A program made the position numbers and the translations under genes. The notes beneath the pieces are model-generated. The model did not search any database. It had not been told where the DNA came from and worked only from the letters and a program-made list of their open reading frames with translations. This document shows positions 51,522 through 56,706 of a stretch of 56,706 nt of DNA, in pieces. Each line of letters starts with the position of its first letter. The first letter of the stretch is position 1. The DNA lies in assembly GCF_002419965.1 (NCBI RefSeq), contig NZ_DIHC01000024.1, positions 1 to 56,706 of the forward strand, given 5' to 3'. Source of the stretch: Pseudomonas sp. UBA5706 (GTDB lineage: Bacteria; Pseudomonadota; Gammaproteobacteria; Pseudomonadales; Pseudomonadaceae).

Positions 51522-51797
51522 AGCCGCATCAGGGTGATCGCAGTGTGCGCAACTCTTCGGCCTGGCGCACCCGTGGGAGACCTCGGAGGTCACGAAGGCA
51601 GCGAATGCGGCCAACTCAGTGTTGCCTGACCCACCGACTTCGCCACTGTCGCACGGCTCCGGCAGCTCTCATCGGGTAAGCGGCGTTCCCAGCTTTTTAG
51701 CTTGACGCGACCCCCGTGGGAGTGAGCTTGCTCACGAAGACTGGGCATCAGGCAACGATGATGGTGGAGTGAATCAGCGATTTTCTAACCCGTTTAG
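51522..51797. repeat. REP-rich convergent spacer
   Basis: No gene is seen. It holds a REP (about 51713-51740, GTGGGAGTGAGCTTGCTCAC) and a unit at about 51571-51606 (GTGGGAGACCTCGGAGGTCACG) related to the inverted partner inside the hrcN-hrpO spacer. It probably also ends both convergent operons. Confidence 0.75.
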
Positions 51798-52589
51798 CTA
51801 CCGCTGCTCCACCAGATTCAGAAACCGCCGCGTGCGCTCGTTGTCCGGATTGACGAGGATCTGCTGCGGTTTGCCGTCGGCGACGACTTTCCCCGCTTCC
51901 ATGAACAGCACCCGGTCCGCAATGTCCTGGGCAAACTTCATCTCGTGAGTCACCAGCAGCATGGTCATCTGTTGCTCATGGGCAATGGCGCGAATCACTG
52001 CCAGCACTTCGCCGACCAGCTCCGGGTCCAGCGCCGAGGTGACTTCATCGAACAGCATCACCTGTGGTCGCATTGCCAGTGCCCGGGCAATCGCCACGCG
52101 TTGTTGCTGCCCGCCGGACAGCTGTGCAGGGTAGGCGTCGGCCTTGTGGCTCAGGCCCACCAGCCCGAGGTATTGATGGGCGCGAGCCAGGGCTTCTTCC
52201 CGCGTGAGCTTTAACACCCGAAACGGCGCTTCGGTGATGTTCTCCTGCACGGTCAGATGCGGGAACAGGTTGAACTGCTGAAATACCATACCGACCCGAT
52301 GCACCACCGGTGCCTTGTTGGAGCCCGGCCAGCGCCAGCCGGAGGGACGCGCCGGCACTGACGCACCCGCTACTTCGATGCTGCCTTGCTGGTATGTCTC
52401 AAGCCCCTTGATCAACCGCAATACCGTGGATTTACCCGAACCGCTGGGCCCGATCAGGGCGACCTTCTGGCCTTGGGGGATGCTCAAATCCAGGTGATCG
52501 ATGACCCGGTTGGCGCCGAAGTTTTTCACTACGCCCGCAAGGCGTATTTGCGCAGGGGCGAGCGCAAGGCTCTGTGCAGGATCAGACAT
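51798..52589 (-). CDS. ehuA: Ectoine-type ABC transporter ATP-binding protein (EhuA-like)
   Basis: ATPase of 263 residues. Walker A IGPSGSGKSTVLR, Q loop VFQQFNLFPHLTV, signature LSGGQQQRVAIARAL and Walker B VMLFDEVTSALDPE are intact. An insertion (about 70-90, RPSGWRWPGSNKAP) before the Q loop is as in EhuA. It is the last gene of ehuB-C-D-A, overlapping the permease gene by eight bases. Confidence 0.87.
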   Translation of the reverse strand: MSDPAQSLALAPAQIRLAGVVKNFGANRVIDHLDLSIPQGQKVALIGPSGSGKSTVLRLIKGLETYQQGSIEVAGASVPARPSGWRWPGSNKAPVVHRVGMVFQQFNLFPHLTVQENITEAPFRVLKLTREEALARAHQYLGLVGLSHKADAYPAQLSGGQQQRVAIARALAMRPQVMLFDEVTSALDPELVGEVLAVIRAIAHEQQMTMLLVTHEMKFAQDIADRVLFMEAGKVVADGKPQQILVNPDNERTRRFLNLVEQR

Positions 52590-53232
52590 GGCGGCGCCTT
52601 TCGAAATAGTGGAACAGCAAGGAAGTCGGCACGCTGATCGCCAGAAACATCAGGGCCATGACGGTATAAGGTTCGTTGTAGCGATAGGTCATGCCAGCAA
52701 TCTGCTTGGCGGCCTGAAACAGTTCGGGAATGCTGATGACGGCCAGCAACGGCGTCTCCTTGAACATGCCGATCAGGTAGTTGCCGAGCACCGGCAGCAT
52801 GGGTTTCAGCGCCTGGGGCAATACGATGCGGCGCCAGGTGGTGGCCGTATCGAAGTCCAGCGCCCGGGCTGCTTCCCATTGGCCTGCAGGTACACCTTCG
52901 ATTGCCCCGCGAAAGGCTTCGGCGATGTAGGCCCCGTAGTACAGGCCCAGGCCGATGACGCCTGTGGACACCGCTGGTAATGTGATGCCGGCCAGCGGCA
53001 AGGCAAAGAACAGCACGTACAACTGCACCATCAGTGGCGTGTTACGAAAGAAGCTCAGATAACCGCTGCTCAGGCGTCGAATGAGGATCAGCTGCGAGCG
53101 TTGAGCAACGGCCAGTATCAAGCCCACCGCCACTGCGAGCAAAAAGCCCAGCACAACCACCTGAACGGTCACCAGCAGGCCCTGAAACAGATCCGGCACG
53201 ATCGACCAGGCAAACGCGTAATCGAAGTTCAT
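52582..53232 (-). CDS. ehuD: Ectoine-type ABC transporter permease (EhuD-like)
   Basis: HisM-family permease of 216 residues, five helices, from ATG 53232. The coupling loop reads AEAFRGAIEGVPAGQWEAAR and LPQALKPMLPVLGN. It overlaps the other permease by four bases. Assignment to ehuD rests on the EhuB-like binding protein in the same operon. Confidence 0.83.
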   Translation of the reverse strand: MNFDYAFAWSIVPDLFQGLLVTVQVVVLGFLLAVAVGLILAVAQRSQLILIRRLSSGYLSFFRNTPLMVQLYVLFFALPLAGITLPAVSTGVIGLGLYYGAYIAEAFRGAIEGVPAGQWEAARALDFDTATTWRRIVLPQALKPMLPVLGNYLIGMFKETPLLAVISIPELFQAAKQIAGMTYRYNEPYTVMALMFLAISVPTSLLFHYFERRRHV

Positions 53233-53924
53233 GCCGCCGCTCCCTGGGATGCAACAGAGCGACGCCATGACGTCACCCGACGCTCATAACGTTTAACCAA
53301 CCAGCTCAAGGGCCAGGCCATGGCGAAGTAGCACACCAGCACGATGCTCCAGATCAGCGTTTGCTGGCCCAGGGTGGTAATCAGCTGTCCGCCGGAAAAG
53401 GTCAGGTCGCTCAAGGTGATCAGTGACACCAGCGACGTGGTCTTGAGCAACTCGACCAACTGATTGCCCATCGGCGGCAGCATGAACGGCAGCGCTTGGG
53501 GCAGGACAATGCGGCGAAACGCGGTGAATGAATCGAAGTCCAGCGCACGCAACGCATCACGCTGACCCTGGCTGACGTTACTCAAGGCCGAGCGCACGAT
53601 TTCCGAGCCATAGGCCGAGAAGGTCAGCCCGAGGCCGAGGATGCCGGTGCTCATCGGCGACAGGCTGATGCCGAACAACGGCAGAATGAAAAACAGGTAG
53701 AACAGCAGTACCAGCGCGGAAATACCGCGCAGGATTTCAACGTAGGCCGTGGCGATCCAACGCAATAATCGCCAGGGCGACAGGCGCATCAGCGCGATCA
53801 CGAAGGACATCAGCACCACGATCAATTGGGCGAAAAAGGTGATCTGCAGAGTCACCAGCGCGCCATTGGCGAGCTGGCGAGCGATGAAACGTGCCGTTTC
53901 CACGGCAGATGGATCGATAAACAT
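53229..53924 (-). CDS. ehuC: Ectoine-type ABC transporter permease (EhuC-like)
   Basis: Permease of 231 residues with five helices, from ATG 53924. The coupling loop is EIVRSALSNVSQGQRDALRA with LPQALPFMLPPMGNQ. It lies 207 bases after ehuB, with a strong stem-loop in between; downstream genes overlap. Confidence 0.83.
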   Translation of the reverse strand: MFIDPSAVETARFIARQLANGALVTLQITFFAQLIVVLMSFVIALMRLSPWRLLRWIATAYVEILRGISALVLLFYLFFILPLFGISLSPMSTGILGLGLTFSAYGSEIVRSALSNVSQGQRDALRALDFDSFTAFRRIVLPQALPFMLPPMGNQLVELLKTTSLVSLITLSDLTFSGGQLITTLGQQTLIWSIVLVCYFAMAWPLSWLVKRYERRVTSWRRSVASQGAAA

Positions 53925-54091
53925 GGCCGTACTCGTGTGGGTTGGGGCCGGGGCAGGACGTGTGCCCGGTAGGGGGCATGCGAACGGTTGAATGGGGGAG
54001 CGAATTGATTCGCGCGCGATGTTACTGGCGATGAAGCGGTGTCGCTCGTGTCGCCATATCGCGCACGGACTCGCCCTCCCACGGAGCATCG

Positions 54092-54122
54092 GCTCGCAGC
54101 CCGGTTTCCACGGGCTGCGAGC
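54092..54122 (-). terminator. Stem-loop between ehuB and ehuC
   Basis: GCTCGCAGCCC, nine bases, then its exact complement forms an 11-bp stem 9 bases after the ehuB stop. In binding-protein-first operons such hairpins often raise the level of the binding protein over the permeases. Confidence 0.65.
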
Positions 54123-54131
54123 GGGGCGGGC

Positions 54132-55004
54132 CTAGCGGTTGCAGCGCTGCTCGGCCGTGATGTCCGCCGGTGGCAGTTCGTTTTCGGTGTAGCCGTACTT
54201 CTGCAGGATCTTCAGCAGCTCGCCCGATGCGCGTAGCTTGGCCAGTTGCTCGTTGAATGCCTGGGTGAACGCCGGGTCATTCTTCGGCAGACCATAGGCG
54301 TGATAATTCCAGGTCGGCTTGCCCTCGGCATCCGGGATCTGATCGAACGGCAGCGCACGCTCGATTGTGGCGCTATCAGCTTTCTTGAGCAGGCCGATGA
54401 CCTCGGCGTCCGGGAAATACACCACATCAACGCGGTCGGCCTCCAGTGCGGCCAGGGCCTCGGTGTCCTTGTCGAACAGCGCCACGTTTGCGGTGGCGAT
54501 GCCGCTGTCCTTGGCCTCCTGTACCTGATTACTGCCCGGCTGGGTCGCCAGGCGCGCCTTGCCATTGGCGGCCACGTCCTTGAGGCTGTGCAGCTTCAGC
54601 GGATTGCCCGCCTTGACGATGAATGCGCCGCCGGAGCGGGTCACCGGGTTTGAATAACCGATCACCTTGCAGCGCGCTGGGTTGATAAACAGACCCGCGC
54701 CAATCAGATCGAAACGACCGGCCGCAAGGCCCGGTACCAGCGAGCCAAACTCGGTAATCGGGGTTTGGACCTTGGTGATGCCCAGTTGCGAGAGGATGGC
54801 CTGCAGAATCTCGACGTTGGCGCCGACGGTTTTGCCGGTGGTGTCGATATAAGCGTAGGGCTGCTCGTTGGCGATTCCGGCGGTCAGGCCCTGGGTGCGG
54901 CCTTTTTCCAGCAGGCCGGCGATGGCAGAAGAAGCGAACAGCGCGTTGAACAGTACAGCCGAGCCGAGGAGTGCAGACAGCGTCAGAGGTTTCAGGCCTT
55001 TCAT
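54132..55004 (-). CDS. ehuB: Ectoine/hydroxyectoine-type ABC binding protein (EhuB-like)
   Basis: Periplasmic binding protein of 290 residues. The signal peptide ends near SSAIA; the mature part has GLTAGIANEQPYAYIDTTGK, the EhuB-typical ITEFGSLVPGLAAGRFDLIG and a C-terminal ENELPPADITAE-x-x-C. ATG 55004 is preferred over TTG 55010. A perfect palindrome lies 18 bases before the start. No ectoine catabolic genes are in the window, so a different amino acid or sulfur compound cannot be excluded. Confidence 0.83.
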   Translation of the reverse strand: MKGLKPLTLSALLGSAVLFNALFASSAIAGLLEKGRTQGLTAGIANEQPYAYIDTTGKTVGANVEILQAILSQLGITKVQTPITEFGSLVPGLAAGRFDLIGAGLFINPARCKVIGYSNPVTRSGGAFIVKAGNPLKLHSLKDVAANGKARLATQPGSNQVQEAKDSGIATANVALFDKDTEALAALEADRVDVVYFPDAEVIGLLKKADSATIERALPFDQIPDAEGKPTWNYHAYGLPKNDPAFTQAFNEQLAKLRASGELLKILQKYGYTENELPPADITAEQRCNR

Positions 55005-55022
55005 GGACAATGCTCAAATGAA

Positions 55023-55034
55023 GTAAACGTTTAC
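55023..55034. promoter_or_regulatory. Perfect palindrome GTAAACGTTTAC before ehuB
   Basis: A 12-base perfect palindrome with the AAACGTTT core of LacI/PurR-family operators, 18 bases upstream of the ehuB ATG. No LacI-family gene is in the window. Confidence 0.5.
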
Positions 55035-55131
55035 CTGTAGCAGCGTCCTTGCTCGCAATGAGGATGGATCGGATGACGACCCACCTTATCGGCCAGACAT
55101 GGCCGAGCAGGTGCGAGTGTGTATCGATGAA

Positions 55132-56106
55132 TCAGGGCGCCCAGATGCCCACGTCCTTGGCGTCTACAGCTTTAGGCAAGAGCCCGGCGGCCAGGAAGGC
55201 GTCCGCGATTTTTTGCTGCTCGCCCAATTGATCGGCTTTCACCGGCTCGACCTGATAACTGCGATGGGCATTGGCCGATTCGACCGTTTCCACATCCAGA
55301 TTGCCCCACAGCGGGCCTAGCACCTGAGCGGCATCGCGGGGATTTTTCTTGATCCAGCTGCCTGCCTCTTGCAGTTGCTGATAAACCCGCCTGAGCACTT
55401 CGGGGTGAGCGCTGGCATAGGCGGTGGTGGTCAGGTAGTAGCGTTTGTAACTGGCAAGACCTGCGCCGTCGGTGAGGGTGCGGGTCGCCAGTTGCCGTTG
55501 CACGCTGGTTAAAAAGGGTTCCCAAGTGACCCAGGCATCGACCTTGCCGTTCTCGAACGCGGCACGACCGTCCGCCGGCGTCAGGTAGGCGGGCTGGATA
55601 TCGGCGAAGGTCAGGCCGGCCTTGTTCAGCGCGGCGATCAACAGGTAATGCGTGCCGGCGGCCTTGGTCACGGCAACCTTTTTGCCCTTGAGGTCAGACA
55701 GGTGCTGGATTGGCGAGTCCTTGGCGACCACGATAGCCTGGGCGCTCGGGGAGGCGGACTCTTCAGCGAAATAGGTGAGCTTGGCCTGCGCCGCCTGAGC
55801 GAAGATCGGCACGGTGTCGGCTACGTCGGCGCTGATGTCGACGTTCCCGATATTCAGCGCTTCGAGCAGCGGCAATCCGCTCGGAAACTCATGCCAGGTG
55901 ATGTCGATATTGTCTTTGCCAAGGGCTTTTTCCAGCGTGCCTTGAGCTTTGAGCAAGGTGATCAGCGTCGAGGATTTCTGGTAGCCAATGCGCACTGTCT
56001 CGCGGGCCTGAGCGGGCAGGGCGAGGGCACAAGCGAGGGCGAGGGCCAGGCTTGCGAGCAAAGGACGGCGCAGGGTATTGCGGTGGCTCTTGTTTGCGAT
56101 TGGCAT
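55132..56106 (-). CDS. ssuA: Aliphatic sulfonate ABC transporter binding protein (SsuA-like)
   Basis: Periplasmic binding protein of 324 residues with a long signal peptide ending LPAQA. The mature part opens RETVRIGYQKSSTLITLLKA and contains ITWHEFPSGLPLLEALNIG and KVDAWVTWEPFLTSV, all typical of SsuA. ATG 56106 was chosen over an upstream frame. The ssuB, ssuC, ssuD and ssuE genes are absent from the window; the ehu operon follows on the same strand and tonB is divergent. Confidence 0.9.
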   Translation of the reverse strand: MPIANKSHRNTLRRPLLASLALALACALALPAQARETVRIGYQKSSTLITLLKAQGTLEKALGKDNIDITWHEFPSGLPLLEALNIGNVDISADVADTVPIFAQAAQAKLTYFAEESASPSAQAIVVAKDSPIQHLSDLKGKKVAVTKAAGTHYLLIAALNKAGLTFADIQPAYLTPADGRAAFENGKVDAWVTWEPFLTSVQRQLATRTLTDGAGLASYKRYYLTTTAYASAHPEVLRRVYQQLQEAGSWIKKNPRDAAQVLGPLWGNLDVETVESANAHRSYQVEPVKADQLGEQQKIADAFLAAGLLPKAVDAKDVGIWAP

Positions 56107-56385
56107 GATGCACTCGTGCGTGGGTCTTGAGCCGGATAGGCGCGGCAAACGCTAGGCTGCCAATCATAGAGTTCTAAAAAGCATTCTTTAAATATCGAAT
56201 AGTTCTTACCTTATGCGTCATCGTTCACTTGACGTGAAAAGCCTGCTTATTCCCGATTTGGATAATGCCCAACCTAAATATTCTTTTAAGGGATAAATCG
56301 GATCGTGGATTATTCGCCGGGTGACGTTTCCAGGCAGCGCTCTGGAATGCAGTTGTCATCCCTTGTGGACATGCAGGAGTTGCGA
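56107..56385. promoter_or_regulatory. Divergent promoter region of ssuA and tonB
   Basis: This AT-richer 279-base spacer must hold both promoters. CCGATTT (about 56252) and AAATCGG (about 56296) form a widely spaced inverted repeat. No Fur box was clear by eye. Confidence 0.4.
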
Positions 56386-56706
56386 ATGAGTAATGCCCAA
56401 ACCGCCAATGCACGGGACGTGCTCTGGCGTCAGGCGCCGGGCGGCGAGCTGCTTGAGCTGGGCCGGGCCTATCGCGGCCCTTTGGCGCTGTCGCGCTTGC
56501 AGACCACACCGCGGCGCATCCTCAGCCGCCGCGAAGCGGTGCTGCTCGGCGTCTTCGCCCTGGTGCTGCACGGCGCGGTGATCTACTGGGTCAATAGCTC
56601 GCCCACCCCAGCCCTGCCCGTGGTGCCGCCGGAAATCCCGCCGATGACCATCGAGTTCGCCCAGCCCGCGCCACCCGTGGTCGAGACCCCGCCACCGCCG
56701 CCCGAG
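56386..56706 (+). CDS. tonB: TonB protein, N-terminal part (cut by window end)
   Basis: Energy transducer for outer-membrane receptors. Only the first 107 residues are present: a cytoplasmic leader of about 48 residues, one membrane anchor (about 49-68, AVLLGVFALVLHGAVIYWV) and the start of the proline-rich periplasmic spacer (VVPPEIPPMTIEFAQPAPP). The AGGAG at 56374 supports ATG 56386. The long cytoplasmic leader is typical of Pseudomonas TonB. exbB and exbD would be expected beyond the window. Which TonB paralogue it is cannot be told. Confidence 0.85.
   Translation, partial: MSNAQTANARDVLWRQAPGGELLELGRAYRGPLALSRLQTTPRRILSRREAVLLGVFALVLHGAVIYWVNSSPTPALPVVPPEIPPMTIEFAQPAPPVVETPPPPPE

Overview
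The window reads as chromosomal DNA of a fluorescent Pseudomonas (P. fluorescens group). The support is a GC-rich codon pattern, an Hrp-type type III secretion cluster with an HrpL sigma factor, typical Pseudomonas REP repeats, and paired genes such as ptrR/sad. No rRNA, tRNA, integrase, transposase or CRISPR array was seen.

Layout. Bases 1-9.9 kb are housekeeping and stress genes: a Rad3/DinG-type helicase with an N-terminal nuclease domain, phosphoglucomutase, an msrB-dipZ-msrA extracytoplasmic methionine sulfoxide repair operon, and a divergent OmpR-type two-component system. Bases 10.0-20.9 kb are one long minus-strand type III secretion operon, hrpJ-hrcV-hrpQ-hrcN-hrpO-hrpP-hrcQa-hrcQb-hrcR-hrcS-hrcT-hrcU, with an Hrp box upstream of hrpJ. 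A REP-rich insertion of about 350 bp separates hrcN from hrpO. hrpL (21.1 kb, plus strand) follows a sigma-54 -24/-12 promoter and a consensus IHF site. Next come a REP-rich spacer and a second Hrp box driving a five-gene plus-strand operon: hrpK translocator, a harpin-like lytic transglycosylase, two unassigned candidate effectors (one with a Cys-His-Asp triad) and a CesT-type chaperone.

The Hrp logic is visible. Sigma-54 and IHF drive hrpL, and HrpL drives both the export apparatus and the effector operon. The secretin (hrcC), hrcJ ring, pilin (hrpA), hrpB/D/E/F/G and hrpRS are absent. The cluster ends at hrcU against the two-component system, so the machine is split across the genome or partly lost.

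Bases 29.1-44.5 kb hold a RibD-like reductase, ptrR/sad, a TetR/MFS pair, an EmrAB-NodT-like efflux operon with its TetR, a GntR-controlled aminotransferase/MFS operon, an Xre-RES toxin-antitoxin pair and a DUF1883 protein. Bases 44.5-56.7 kb are transport genes: two 110-bp inverted-repeat elements, an orphan taurine-type binding protein, an MFS/LysR pair, a polar amino acid ABC operon, an ectoine-type ehuBCDA operon, a sulfonate binding protein and the start of a tonB gene cut by the window end.
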